A DNA stretch of 64,000 nt, from positions 3,472,001 to 3,536,000 of the forward strand of contig NZ_CP126446.1 in assembly GCF_030166655.1 (NCBI RefSeq), in the 5' to 3' direction. A program made the translations under genes and the position numbers. Below the pieces are notes generated by a model. It did not search any database. It was given only the letters and a program-made list of their open reading frames with translations, and was not told where the DNA came from. This document shows positions 18,400 to 27,516 of the stretch, piece after piece. The stretch is from Pontibacillus chungwhensis. Its GTDB lineage: Bacteria; Bacillota; Bacilli; Bacillales; BH030062. Each line of letters begins with the position of its first letter. Position 1 is the first letter of the stretch.

Positions 18400-20310
18400 T
18401 TACTTTTGTACGTGTACGATATTAGTCGTTTGCGCATCCTGGTCGCCAGTTTTCTCAAGTTTCAGCGTCTCACCATCCAGGTTTGTAAACACAATTGGTG
18501 TCACAACAGATGGAACCTGGTCACGAATGGCGTCAAAGTCCACTTTAATAAGAGGCGTTCCTTGTGAAACGGTCTGTCCGTCTTCAACAAGAAGCTCAAA
18601 CCCTTCACCTTGAAGCTTCACCGTGTCGAGTCCAATATGAATCAGGATCTCTACTCCATTCTCTGTTTCAAGACCAATCGCATGTTTCGTCGGGAAGACG
18701 TTAACGACTTTCCCGTCAACTGGGGACGTAAACGTATCACCTTTTGGATCTACGGCGAAACCAGGACCCATCATACCTTGTGCAAAGACTTCATCTGGTA
18801 CTTCCGAAAGTTCCATCACACGACCTGCAATCGGCAAGGCAAAAGCTTCACCGCTCATCGCTTTTCCGGCATCTGTCTGTTCTTCTTTAGATTCCACTTC
18901 CTCAGGCTGATCCGGAGCCGAAGTATCTCCACGGTCCATGCGCTTTCGTATTGCATCAGCCACAAATTCAACCGTTGTACCGACGATTACTTGAAGGTTT
19001 TTCCCCTTCATTTTCATAACACCACGAGCACCCAGTCGCTTCAGTTTCTTCTCATCGACCTGCTCCTGATCGGTCACCTGCATACGCAGGCGCGTCGTAC
19101 AATAATCAAGGCTTTCAATATTGTTCAGACCACCAAGGGCTTCAATATAGTGATAAGCTTTCGCGTCATAGTCACCTTTCTCTGTTTCAACCATGTCCTC
19201 TTCCTCATCTTCATCCTCACGCCCAGGCGTTTTCAGATCCAATTTAATAATTAGGAAGTAGAAGACGACAAAGTAGATGACTCCCATAACAATTCCAAGA
19301 CCAGCCAGTAACAGTGGATTCTGAGCTAATGTAAAGTTCAATAGGTAATCAATTAAACCTGCCGAGAATCCAAATCCATGTCGGGTATCTAATAAGTATG
19401 CTGCTACCATCGACACGCCCGTTAACAGCGCGTGAACGACGTATAATAATGGGGATAAGAACATAAAGGAGAATTCAATAGGTTCTGTCACACCCGTTAA
19501 GAAAGATGTAAACGCGATCGAGAATAACATGCCACCTACAGCCGCTTTACGCTCTTTCTTCGCGGCCATATACATTGCCGCACAAGCTGCCGGTAAGCCA
19601 AACATCATAACCGGGAAGAAGCCAGCAAGGAAATACCCAGCTTCCGGGTCACCGTTTAAGAAACGATTAATCTCCCCGTGGAAGACCTCACCTGAAGCCG
19701 TTGTAAATGAACCAAAATCAAACCAGATCACCGCGTTCATCACGTGGTGTAATCCAACCGGAATCAACAGACGGTTTAACACGCCATAAATGCCAACACC
19801 CGCTGTACCTGCATTTAAAATCCAGTTCCCAAGTGAATCAAGTCCATCTTGTACCGGCGGCCAAACAAATCCTAATAGAAAGGCCACCACAACCATCGTC
19901 AGCGATGTGATAATGGGGACAAACCGCTTCCCGCCAAAGAAGGCGAGCCAGTCCGGAAACTTCACATTATAGTACTTGTTATAGAGCAAACCACCGGCTA
20001 TACCAGCAATCACCCCGCCAAACACTTTCATATCTATATCAGGGTCAATCGATTGAGCCCCTTCTGTTAAAACAAGGTACCCAATGGCACCAGCAAGGGC
20101 TGCTCCCCCACTCCCATCGTGGGATAACCCCATTGCAATACCAATCGCAAATATAATCGCAAGGTTACCTAGAATCCCGTTCCCCGCTGCTGTAATGAAC
20201 GGAATATCGAGCATATCTTCTTTCCCCAGGCGCACAAGAAGCGCAGCCGCAGGAAGAGTCGCAATCGGAAACATTAAAGACTTCCCAATGCGTTGCAAAA
20301 AGTTGAGCAT
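18400..20310 (-). CDS. nagE: PTS N-acetylglucosamine-specific EIICBA
   Basis: Start placed at 20310 (MLNFLQRIGKS) with GAGGAGGGAG upstream. The 636-residue fusion has an EIIC membrane domain (about 1-380, including PVGLHHVMNAVIW and TGVTEPIEFSFMFL), an EIIB domain with the phosphocysteine in SLDYCTTRLRM, and an EIIA domain with the phospho-His in ILIHIGLDTVKL. It imports and phosphorylates GlcNAc; glucose-family relatives are the alternative, but linkage to nagA/nagB/nagR favours GlcNAc. A cre-like site and a NagR operator lie upstream. Confidence 0.92.
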   Translation of the reverse strand: MLNFLQRIGKSLMFPIATLPAAALLVRLGKEDMLDIPFITAAGNGILGNLAIIFAIGIAMGLSHDGSGGAALAGAIGYLVLTEGAQSIDPDIDMKVFGGVIAGIAGGLLYNKYYNVKFPDWLAFFGGKRFVPIITSLTMVVVAFLLGFVWPPVQDGLDSLGNWILNAGTAGVGIYGVLNRLLIPVGLHHVMNAVIWFDFGSFTTASGEVFHGEINRFLNGDPEAGYFLAGFFPVMMFGLPAACAAMYMAAKKERKAAVGGMLFSIAFTSFLTGVTEPIEFSFMFLSPLLYVVHALLTGVSMVAAYLLDTRHGFGFSAGLIDYLLNFTLAQNPLLLAGLGIVMGVIYFVVFYFLIIKLDLKTPGREDEDEEEDMVETEKGDYDAKAYHYIEALGGLNNIESLDYCTTRLRMQVTDQEQVDEKKLKRLGARGVMKMKGKNLQVIVGTTVEFVADAIRKRMDRGDTSAPDQPEEVESKEEQTDAGKAMSGEAFALPIAGRVMELSEVPDEVFAQGMMGPGFAVDPKGDTFTSPVDGKVVNVFPTKHAIGLETENGVEILIHIGLDTVKLQGEGFELLVEDGQTVSQGTPLIKVDFDAIRDQVPSVVTPIVFTNLDGETLKLEKTGDQDAQTTNIVHVQK

Positions 20311-20338
20311 AAGCTCCCTCCTCAAGAACATAATAAAA

Positions 20339-20352
20339 TGAAAACGCTTTTT
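20339..20352 (-). promoter_or_regulatory. cre-like site (CcpA)
   Basis: TGAAAACGCTTTTT matches the cre consensus at the left half and centre, with two mismatches at the last two positions. It lies between the promoter and the start codon, a roadblock position. Confidence 0.5.
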
Positions 20353-20361
20353 CATACATCT

Positions 20362-20390
20362 ACCATACCACTCAGGTATCTAGTTGTCTA
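20362..20390 (-). promoter_or_regulatory. Candidate promoter of the nag cluster
   Basis: On the minus strand TAGACA, 17 nt, then TATGGT. The -35 lies inside the NagR operator, so repressor binding would block it. Confidence 0.55.
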
Positions 20391-20397
20391 TACCAGT
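20382..20397 (-). promoter_or_regulatory. NagR (dre-type) operator
   Basis: Minus strand ACTGGTATAGACAACT, matching the known NagR/DasR-type site almost base for base. It overlaps the -35 element. Confidence 0.8.
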
Positions 20398-20525
20398 TAT
20401 AGATTTGATGGAATGGGACTATATAGTGTGTTCGGTGAGTGGGTCGTTGGTTGGGGCGGTTGTGGAGGGAAATTGTTTTTCTGGGTGCTTTGGGCGGGGT
20501 TAGGTTGGGGGGCTTTTATGGGGTG

Positions 20526-20945
20526 TTCTGGCGCTTCAGGTTGTCGTCCTGACACTTGGGTGGGGCGTTCTAGCGCTTTGGGCGGATGTTCTGACACTTG
20601 GGTGGAGCGTTCTGGCGCTTCAGGCTGTCGTCCTGACACTTGGGTGGAGCGTTCTGGCACTTCAGGCTGTCGTCCTGACACTTGGGTGGAGCGTTCTGGC
20701 GCTTCAGGCTGTCGTCCTGACACTTGGGTGAAGCGTTCTGGCGCTTCAGGCTGTCGTCCTGACACTTAGGCGGGGCGTTCTGGCACTTCAGGCTGTCGTC
20801 CCGACACTTTTAACGGTGGTCTCGTCACTTTAGCCTGTGGTCTCGACACTTTTACGAGCCGTCCGGGCACTATTAGCTTAGATTCGGACACTCTCCCCAC
20901 GTATCCCGACGCTTTCCACGTCTGTTCGGGCACTCCATCCAACCA
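20526..20945. repeat. 21-nt phased repeat array C (20 units)
   Basis: Twenty consecutive 21-nt units from 20526 to 20945 with no indel. The central units alternate TTCTGGCGCTTCAGGCTGTCG and TCCTGACACTTGGGTGGAGCG-like sequences, forming a 42-nt higher-order repeat; the right-hand units are diverged (TCTCGACACTTTT, TTCGGGCACTCC). It fills the gap between the lipoprotein terminator and the nag promoter. Minus ORFs across it (14-residue repeat) are judged spurious. From 20400 to 20525 the sequence is G-rich and only loosely similar. Confidence 0.92.
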
Positions 20946-20974
20946 AAATAAAAAGAGCAGTTTCAAAACTGCCC
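20946..20974 (-). terminator. Terminator of the lipoprotein gene
   Basis: Stem GGGCAGTTT/AAACTGCTC (one G-T pair) followed by CTTTTTATTTT on the minus strand. Confidence 0.75.
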
Positions 20975-20999
20975 TTGCTGTAGTCAATCTATTTTTCAT

Positions 21000-21614
21000 T
21001 TAAGGTTCCATACGTTCCTCAATCTTCATATGTAACACCAGCACAACGGCACTTTCTTCAATAATCTCAAGTAACTCTTCCTCATCCCTAGAATCTCTAA
21101 TCTTGACTACATCTTTTTGAGGAGCTTGGAAATACACCGCCAGTGCTTTAGTTTCACCCAGCTGTAACGTTACATCTTCGTCTTCCTCTATTGTAAAACC
21201 ATAAGAAGTAGGATAGCCTTCCTCAAACAGCCGCCCTACACTGACAGGCTCTAATTTCATGTCTTCCGCATAAAGAAACATCGACGCATCATCCGAATTC
21301 GTCCGAAGAATCCCAAGTCCAAGTGACCCTTCTTCATAGTTTTCCGGATTGTTTCCATAAGATAGTTCAATTAAAGGATTCTCATCTTTCTTCCCATCCC
21401 TATATCGATCCACCCATACGTTCACCCATCGATTATTAGCCTCTGGCAATTGATAGGAAAAATCGAATAGCTTTCCTATTCCCAGCTCTTTAAATGTGTC
21501 TTGATACTTCGAATCGCCATATGCACGAATTGTCGATTGATCAGGTTGGCTTTGGCAACCCACACTCATCATAATTGTAAAAATCATTAAAACGGCTAGA
21601 ATCCATTTCTTCAA
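21000..21614 (-). CDS. Predicted lipoprotein, unknown function
   Basis: TTG start at 21614 with AAGGGAGAG 7 nt upstream, overlapping the stop of the preceding small gene. The 204-residue protein has a signal peptide ending in a lipobox-like MSVGC. The rest is acidic and beta-rich with no recognised domain (FAVYFQAP-like beta segments, EEELLEIIEESAVVLVLHM near the end). Translational coupling with the small membrane protein upstream suggests a joint role. Confidence 0.75.
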   Translation of the reverse strand: MKKWILAVLMIFTIMMSVGCQSQPDQSTIRAYGDSKYQDTFKELGIGKLFDFSYQLPEANNRWVNVWVDRYRDGKKDENPLIELSYGNNPENYEEGSLGLGILRTNSDDASMFLYAEDMKLEPVSVGRLFEEGYPTSYGFTIEEDEDVTLQLGETKALAVYFQAPQKDVVKIRDSRDEEELLEIIEESAVVLVLHMKIEERMEP

Positions 21615-21838
21615 GATAACTCTCCCTTCCTGTGTAACCGATATTTCACATACCGTTTCGCTCGGTACACAATCATAACGGCGAAATACACATACGCAAG
21701 GACCACCCCGAAGTAAGTCCAGTTACTAGTAGGACCATCCAGCAAAACCAGGTAAATGACAAATTGAGCAAGACCAACCGCTAAAATCGTCATAAACAAA
21801 TTATATCCATGAGCATCTTTCGTTTTTGAAGAAAACAT
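21611..21838 (-). CDS. Small two-helix membrane protein
   Basis: Start placed at the ATG at 21838, with GGAAGGTG about 8 nt upstream; the longer reading begins at TTG without a site. The 75-residue product has two membrane helices (FMTILAVGLAQFVIYLVLL and TYFGVVLAYVYFAVMIVY) and a basic tail. No family recognised. Coupled to the downstream lipoprotein gene. Confidence 0.7.
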   Translation of the reverse strand: MFSSKTKDAHGYNLFMTILAVGLAQFVIYLVLLDGPTSNWTYFGVVLAYVYFAVMIVYRAKRYVKYRLHRKGELS

Positions 21839-21894
21839 CCCAGTCACACCTTCCAAAATATTCTAATAATTCTATTGTATTACAAAAATTCTTA

Positions 21895-21924
21895 CAAAAA
21901 AAGAAGAGCTTTTTTAGCTCTTCT
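21895..21924 (-). terminator. Terminator of minJ
   Basis: Stem AGAAGAGCT/AGCTCTTCT with a 5-nt loop, followed on the minus strand by TTTTTTT. Confidence 0.85.
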
Positions 21925-21937
21925 TCTTCGATCCAAT

Positions 21938-23128
21938 CTATTTTGCCTTTTTCTGCTTCGCGTACTGATCTTTAACAAACACAAGACCTAATTCATAATG
22001 ATCGTTCTCATACATCGCCCGTTTAGCAAAACGAATCTCACCAGCGGTATCCTTCACAGCAATCTTGCAATAAGCAAGATTCGATTGGACAGCATAGTAA
22101 AAGTCCTGTTCGTTCGTCACGTTTAGACCATTGACTTTTTCGATCGTTTCCCCGACGACGAGATTCATCTGATCTGCTGGAGACCCTGGTATTACACCCA
22201 GGATCGGCAACCCGTCATACCTCGGGGTAAAGTATGGATTCTTGCCATGGTCGCGCCATCTTAATAAGAAGGAACTAATCTCACGACCTACTGGAGCAAG
22301 AACAATCGCCACAAGAGCAAGAATCGGTACATAAAAACTGGCTACAGATAAGCCCAGTACAAGAATTGCAAGAACAACCAGAGAAGATCTCATTGTTAAA
22401 GCAGCACTCCTTGGAGAAACGCCACGTACGACATGCTCAAACCCTAGCAAAATAGGCGCTGCCATAAGTCCGTACGTTCCATCCCCGATCTCAAAGATCG
22501 GCCACCAACCTGCAAAAGGCTCAATCGCCCCACCTGGAATTAAGAAAAAGACCGGCAGAAAGCCTAGACGCTTCAAGCGATGCTGCCCAATTAACTTCCC
22601 GCGGCTTCCCTTTACATACTGTGGGAACGAGTCGTTATTACGAAAACGGTGGAACAGGATCGCTTCCAGGATAAGAAAGACACCCATTAAGAGCCCAAGG
22701 GCTGTAAAACTGGTATTCTCAAAAGCCGTCACCCACGAATCAGGAAGAAAAGATGTATTCAGCTCAGGCAGCCATAATAGAAGCACAGCCGTGAGAGCTA
22801 ACGTGTACGCTGGAGATATCCAACTAAACCGAAGCGAAAGCGTCAGAAGAATGACCACCGCTGAGTATAGGAGAACGACTGGGTAAGGAAGAGAAAAACC
22901 AACTGCTATGGAAACAATGGATAAAATAAGTCCAAAAAGCAAGCTTATCCCAATCGTCTTACGCCACTCGGCAAAGATATGAAAGATCTTACTCCCAAAA
23001 TCCCGCCGCTCTCGCTTAATCCGCTTCACCGAAGCCATCATCAAAAGCAACACAGTCCAATACGTAACCGGCTGCATAAACAACCGCCCGAACCCTTTCA
23101 TAAGTTCAAAAAACCAATCAGAAATCAT
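21938..23128 (-). CDS. minJ: Cell-division topological factor MinJ (membrane PDZ protein)
   Basis: The 396-residue protein has about six to eight membrane segments and a C-terminal PDZ domain (about 300-380: LPILGVIPGSPADQMNLVVGE, IEKVNGLNV). Length, topology and position beside ctpB match B. subtilis MinJ (YvjD), which bridges DivIVA to MinD at septa and poles. B. subtilis has swrA between minJ and ctpB; here there is a palindromic element instead. Confidence 0.88.
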   Translation of the reverse strand: MISDWFFELMKGFGRLFMQPVTYWTVLLLMMASVKRIKRERRDFGSKIFHIFAEWRKTIGISLLFGLILSIVSIAVGFSLPYPVVLLYSAVVILLTLSLRFSWISPAYTLALTAVLLLWLPELNTSFLPDSWVTAFENTSFTALGLLMGVFLILEAILFHRFRNNDSFPQYVKGSRGKLIGQHRLKRLGFLPVFFLIPGGAIEPFAGWWPIFEIGDGTYGLMAAPILLGFEHVVRGVSPRSAALTMRSSLVVLAILVLGLSVASFYVPILALVAIVLAPVGREISSFLLRWRDHGKNPYFTPRYDGLPILGVIPGSPADQMNLVVGETIEKVNGLNVTNEQDFYYAVQSNLAYCKIAVKDTAGEIRFAKRAMYENDHYELGLVFVKDQYAKQKKAK

Positions 23129-23157
23129 GATGTATACCTCCTAAACTGAAATGCTGA

Positions 23158-23255
23158 GGGCCGCGTTTAGACACGGCAGTCATAAGACAAACAACGCAGT
23201 GAGGTGCTCTTTCCTCACGAAGTTGTTTGACTTATGTACAGAGTGTCTGCGGCCC
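23158..23255. repeat. Large imperfect palindromic element
   Basis: A 98-nt inverted repeat: GGGCCGC...GCGGCCC at the ends, with inner matches AGACAC/GTGTCT, CATAAG/CTTATG, CAAACAAC/GTTGTTTG and GTGAGG/CCTCAC around a short loop. It is followed by GAAGCTGGACACTAG. It lies between minJ and ctpB. Confidence 0.85.
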
Positions 23256-23379
23256 GAAGCTGGACACTAGAAATGCGCAGGCGGGTTAAAAACATTAGAG
23301 GAAGTTCGATTAAATTCGCCACGTCCTGTGACAACCTCGAACGCTCCCACCTCGTGTTCGGCCCCCCATTCACGAAAAA

Positions 23380-23404
23380 AATCCGCAGCGATATGCTACG
23401 GATT
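23380..23404 (-). terminator. Terminator of ctpB
   Basis: Stem AATCCGTAGC/GCTGCGGATT followed by TTTTTTT on the minus strand, 34 nt after the ctpB stop. The 23256-23379 stretch between it and the palindromic element shows nothing else recognisable. Confidence 0.85.
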
Positions 23405-23437
23405 TAATTCGATAGAAATCGTTAAATTCCTGCTACC

Positions 23438-24952
23438 TTATTCACTAAACAATACGTCCAGTGCTTTTTTCATTTGGGTGTCGTTTTCTTTGTTTTGAAC
23501 TTTTTCAATGACTTGAGCTTGAATTTCAGAAGCCGTGTCTTTGTTCACTTCACCCGTCGCTTTAAGATCATTGGCTTGTTGGAAAGCCTTAACCGCTTGC
23601 GTCGTTTCTTTGCTGAAGTACCCATCTTTTCGGCCAGGTTTGTAGCCAATGCCTTCTAGCATTTTTTGAACGTTTGCGATCTTTTCACTATTTTGATCAT
23701 AGGTTAATGGTTTGTCTTCAATTTGAACCGGATTCGTATAGAAGTAATCAGGTAAATCCGCTTTTACAGTTGGCTCGATTCCTTTTTTGTGAATCCAGTT
23801 GCCATCTGGTGTAAGCCACTTGTAAACCGTTAGCTTCATACTGCTGCCGTCGCCCATTGGAAGAGGCTGTTGCACCGTACCTTTACCAAACGATTTATTC
23901 CCAACAAGGTCATAGTCACCCGCTTCTTTCATAGCGCCTGCTAGAATTTCAGATGCGGAAGCACTACCCTCATCGATTAGAACAGTAATCGGGTACTCTT
24001 TCTTGCCATCCCGCTCCGTGAAGTAACGCTCTTTCTGACCTTCACTATTTTCTACCTGAACCATTGGTTTATCTTTCGGGATAAAGTTCTTCAAGATCTC
24101 TTGAACGGATGTGAACAAACCACCCGGGTTACCTCGCACATCAATCACAAGACCTTCAATGCCTTTGTCCTCTAGTTCTTTTAGTTGCGTATTAAAATCT
24201 TTCGCTGTGTTTTCAGAGAAAGAGGTAATCTCAATAACGCCCGCTTTCTTGCCATCTACTTCTTTAACGCTTGAGTAGACCGTTTCAATTGGAATCGTGT
24301 CTCGTACGACATCGATCTTAAGCGGTTCTTGTACACCTGGACGATCAATCTCTAACGTTACGGTCGTCCCTTTTTCACCACGGATCTTAAGAACCGCGTC
24401 ATATAAATCTAAGCCTTCGATGTTTTCCCCATCGACACTGATAATCTGATCCTTAGGCTTCAAGCCCGCCTTCTCAGCCGGTGAACCCTTAAACGGAGAA
24501 ACGATCGTCACTTTTCCATCGACCATGCTCACTTCTGTTCCAATCCCCTCAAATGATGAAGAAATGGAATTGTTAAACTGCTCCATCGTTTCTTGATCCA
24601 TGTACACACTGTACGGATCCTCTAACGTTTCGAGCATTCCTTGAATCGCGCCTTCAACTAACTCCTGTGACTCAACGTCCTGTACGTATTTCTCTTTAAT
24701 AAGAGAATAGGCTCGATCCACTTTTGAAAGCTCGCCACCGTTATCTTCTTTCAATCCATCGAGGATATCCCCAATTGATTTTTTTGAACCTTCACTTTCA
24801 TCTGCGGAAGCCTGACTTTCGCTGTTTGTGACCTCGCTCTTAGCCTGTCCTTCTCCAGGGCCAACGAGTTGGACGCCTGCGTACGTAATAATCGCTCCGA
24901 TCACCATGGAGGCAACGAGCAGGACGGCCAGATACCGTTTTCTTAGGTTCAT
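23438..24952 (-). CDS. ctpB: Carboxy-terminal processing protease CtpB (S41)
   Basis: The 504-residue protein has an N-terminal membrane anchor (about 5-28), a PDZ domain (about 120-205, SPAEKAGLKPKDQIISVDGE), an S41 serine protease domain with DVRGNPGG and the catalytic Ser in LIDEGSASASEILAGAM and Lys in GKGTVQQ, and a C-terminal peptidoglycan-binding domain (LEGIGYKPGRKDGYFSKETT). CtpB cleaves signalling proteins such as SpoIVFA outside the membrane. Synteny with minJ and ftsEX supports the name. Confidence 0.93.
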   Translation of the reverse strand: MNLRKRYLAVLLVASMVIGAIITYAGVQLVGPGEGQAKSEVTNSESQASADESEGSKKSIGDILDGLKEDNGGELSKVDRAYSLIKEKYVQDVESQELVEGAIQGMLETLEDPYSVYMDQETMEQFNNSISSSFEGIGTEVSMVDGKVTIVSPFKGSPAEKAGLKPKDQIISVDGENIEGLDLYDAVLKIRGEKGTTVTLEIDRPGVQEPLKIDVVRDTIPIETVYSSVKEVDGKKAGVIEITSFSENTAKDFNTQLKELEDKGIEGLVIDVRGNPGGLFTSVQEILKNFIPKDKPMVQVENSEGQKERYFTERDGKKEYPITVLIDEGSASASEILAGAMKEAGDYDLVGNKSFGKGTVQQPLPMGDGSSMKLTVYKWLTPDGNWIHKKGIEPTVKADLPDYFYTNPVQIEDKPLTYDQNSEKIANVQKMLEGIGYKPGRKDGYFSKETTQAVKAFQQANDLKATGEVNKDTASEIQAQVIEKVQNKENDTQMKKALDVLFSE

Positions 24953-25193
24953 ACCTTTTCACCTCGAATAAATCGATTTTCTCTACCGAAAATACTGCAC
25001 AAATGGGCATCACACTGCCTTGTGAGATGCCTTATATTTCTACTATATGCCAGAAACAATTCCGACATGTCCACGATAAAAAAGAAATGCTTTCTACTAA
25101 ATCCTTACCTACTAGTGTACACCATTTTTTGGAGTCACAAAAGATATAAACATAAGATATTGCCCTTCTGAGCACTTTTTGACCATAATAAAG

Positions 25194-25223
25194 CCGGCAC
25201 TAATCTCTCTCGATCAGTGCCGG
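25194..25223 (-). terminator. Terminator of the HAD hydrolase gene
   Basis: Stem CCGGCACT/AGTGCCGG followed by CTTTATT on the minus strand. Confidence 0.75.
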
Positions 25224-25230
25224 GTAATCG

Positions 25231-25899
25231 TTATTCTTTAATCCATTCTAGTATGCCATTTAAGTCATCGTAGATGGTATCAGGCTCAAGGTTCAGCTCT
25301 TCAACTGGTAAACCATTTCGGTTAATCCAAGCCGTTTGGAACCCAAAATTCTTCGCTCCTGATATATCCCATCCATTTGAAGACATAAAGAGTACTTCTT
25401 CTCTTTTCACACCAAGTTGATCTAACGCATAAAGGTAGGAATCCTGAGAAGGCTTAAACTGCTTAATACCATCTACGCTTAACACTTTATCCACGTAATC
25501 CGTAAGACCCGCATTCTCGAGAAGGGGGTGGAGCGTTTCAGGTGTGCCATTTGAGAAAACAACGCGCTGGTACCCTTCAAGTTTTCCGAGAACCTCTTCC
25601 ACTTCATCATAATGGGTAAGGTGCAAATACGCCTCCATCAACGCATCGCTTTGTTCCTGCGTGATCTCCTCCCCGTGCTTTTTCACTGCATAATGAAGCG
25701 CATTAGTGGTCACGACAGGGAATCGTCGATATTTCCCCATCACCTGGTATAAAAAGAAATACTCGAGCTGTTTCTCCCGCCAGGACTGGCTAATAGCCTC
25801 CCCTTTTTCCGGGAAAAACTCCTCACATTTCTCCTTTACGGTATGAACGTCAAAAAGCGTGCCATACACATCAAATATAAAAGCTTTAATCGGTGCCAT
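25231..25899 (-). CDS. HAD hydrolase, haloacid dehalogenase type II-like
   Basis: Start placed at 25899 (MAPIKAFIFDVYGTLFD) because GGAGG lies 10 nt upstream. The 222-residue protein has motif I FDVYGTLFD with nucleophile Asp, motif II VVFSNGTPE, a Lys in IKQFKPS and motif IV region MSSNGWDISGAK. These fit L-2-haloacid dehalogenases, which hydrolyse 2-haloalkanoic acids; many annotated members have other substrates. Single gene. Confidence 0.88.
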   Translation of the reverse strand: MAPIKAFIFDVYGTLFDVHTVKEKCEEFFPEKGEAISQSWREKQLEYFFLYQVMGKYRRFPVVTTNALHYAVKKHGEEITQEQSDALMEAYLHLTHYDEVEEVLGKLEGYQRVVFSNGTPETLHPLLENAGLTDYVDKVLSVDGIKQFKPSQDSYLYALDQLGVKREEVLFMSSNGWDISGAKNFGFQTAWINRNGLPVEELNLEPDTIYDDLNGILEWIKE

Positions 25900-26032
25900 C
25901 GTATCCATTCCTCCAAACATAACTTGTTCATGACTTTACCCTTTTTCAAGTTCTATAATCTTATCAGATGCGCGGAAATAGGTAGTAAACGGACGTGATC
26001 TTCTCCTTTGCCCCCTCCACCATCACAAAAAA

Positions 26033-26057
26033 GAGCCCCACCTCGAAAGGTAGAGCT
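26033..26057 (-). terminator. Terminator of the M23 peptidase gene
   Basis: Stem GAGCTCTACCT/AGGTGGGGCTC (with G-T pairs) and a T6 run on the minus strand. Confidence 0.85.
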
Positions 26058-26077
26058 CCTAGTGATAGAGTCATAGA

Positions 26078-27478
26078 TTAAAAGTTAATGTAGCTAGCTG
26101 GGTTCACAGCGTTACTCTTTGAAGCGTTCCATGGGCCTTTGTGTAGTTCAAAGTGTAAGTGTGGTCCAGTGGAATAACCAGTGGATCCCATTTGACCAAG
26201 AACTTGTCCTTGAGATACGGACTGACCGTCAGAAACGTTACGGCTTGACATGTGTGCATACACCGTTGTGTAAACTTGTCCGCCAATAGAGTGAGTAAGG
26301 AATACTACGTTACCATAGCTTGAAGAATAATAGGACTTGATAACCGTTCCTGATGCTGCTGCTTTAATTGGGTTAGAAGAACCAGAACGTCCTAAGTCGA
26401 TTCCAGGGTGTGTCGTTCCCCAACGAGCACCGAATGTAGATGTAACAGGGCCTGCTGCCGGGCGAATAAACCCGCTTACGCTTGGCGCCGGCGCCGGAGT
26501 GCTTACGGAGCCTCCGCTGTTACTACTGCTATTGCTACTACCGTTATTGCTACTACTATTATTGTTCTTCCTAGCTTGCTCTGCTGCTCTTTTAGCGGCA
26601 AGAGCTTCTGCTTCACGTTGTTCTGCAGCTGACTTCGCTTGTTCCGTACGGCGTTGTTCAGCTTTCATAGCTGCCGCTTGACCTTGAAGGACTTCAGCTT
26701 GCTCTGCGAATTCCATTTTCTTATCGTGAAGTTCTTGTTCTTGGTGCTCAAGCTCGGCCATTAGGTCGCGCTTTTGATCTAACTGCTTATCAAGCTGTGC
26801 TTTTAGAGATTCTAATTGTTGCTTTTGCTCTTCTAAGTTCGCTTTTTTCGTTTCAAGATTTTTCTTTTTCTCTTCTACTTCGATTTTCTTTTCTTCTAAC
26901 GCTTTCTTCTCAGATTGATGAGTTTCTAAGATCTTTTGATCCTGTCCCATAATCTTGTTAACAGCTGATGTGCGGTTTAAGAAATCACCAAAGTCTTTAG
27001 ACTCCATAATAACTTCTAGATAGCTAATATCTCCGCCGTTTTTCTGAAGGGTACGAAGGCGGTCTTTCAAAAGCTGCTCACGCTTGGCGATGCTTTCGAT
27101 TAGTTCTTTGATTTCTTTCTTAAGCTGTGCGATCTCTTTTTCTGTTTGCTCAATTTCGTCGTTCGTTTTAGCAATTTGTTCTTCTTTTGCACGGATATCA
27201 CTTGATGTCTTAGATACCTTCTGGTCTAACTCTTTCATTTGTGCATCGATTTTTTCTTGCTTTGCAATATTGCTACTAAGTTCTGATTCTGTTTCACTTT
27301 TGTTCTCAAGTGCGTCTTCTCGTTTCGCGTCTAGTTCTGACTGTTTCTGCTTCAATTCTTCAATCTCTTGTTGTAATTCTTTAGAAGACTTAGCCGCTGA
27401 TACGTGTTCAGTAGGACCTGCGAACGTCCCGGCTAACATAAGTGCAAAGATCGAAAAAAAGCCCATTAACTTTCTCAT
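26078..27478 (-). CDS. Secreted M23 endopeptidase with coiled coil (EnvC/CwlO-like)
   Basis: The 466-residue protein has a signal peptide (about 1-28), a long coiled coil (about 30-290), a Ser/Asn-rich linker, and an M23 domain whose metal-binding residues are seen in HPGIDLGRSG, VYAHMSS and HLHFELH. It cleaves peptidoglycan cross-bridges. It lies directly after ftsX; FtsEX proteins activate such coiled-coil hydrolases, so control by FtsEX is likely. AAAAGGTGG precedes the start. Confidence 0.92.
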   Translation of the reverse strand: MRKLMGFFSIFALMLAGTFAGPTEHVSAAKSSKELQQEIEELKQKQSELDAKREDALENKSETESELSSNIAKQEKIDAQMKELDQKVSKTSSDIRAKEEQIAKTNDEIEQTEKEIAQLKKEIKELIESIAKREQLLKDRLRTLQKNGGDISYLEVIMESKDFGDFLNRTSAVNKIMGQDQKILETHQSEKKALEEKKIEVEEKKKNLETKKANLEEQKQQLESLKAQLDKQLDQKRDLMAELEHQEQELHDKKMEFAEQAEVLQGQAAAMKAEQRRTEQAKSAAEQREAEALAAKRAAEQARKNNNSSSNNGSSNSSSNSGGSVSTPAPAPSVSGFIRPAAGPVTSTFGARWGTTHPGIDLGRSGSSNPIKAAASGTVIKSYYSSSYGNVVFLTHSIGGQVYTTVYAHMSSRNVSDGQSVSQGQVLGQMGSTGYSTGPHLHFELHKGPWNASKSNAVNPASYINF

Positions 27479-27516
27479 ATTCCACCTTTTCCCCTTCCCT
27501 ATCTAAATGCTTCTAT

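Noticed and set aside
20397-20999. Two minus-strand ORFs with a 14-residue repeat (VSGRQPEAPERSTQ)
   Set aside because: They follow from a stop-free frame in a 21-nt repeat, overlap a terminator, contain an in-frame TAA between them and have no ribosome site of their own.
26337-26681. Leu-rich plus ORF
   Set aside because: Antisense to the Ser/Asn-rich linker of the M23 peptidase.
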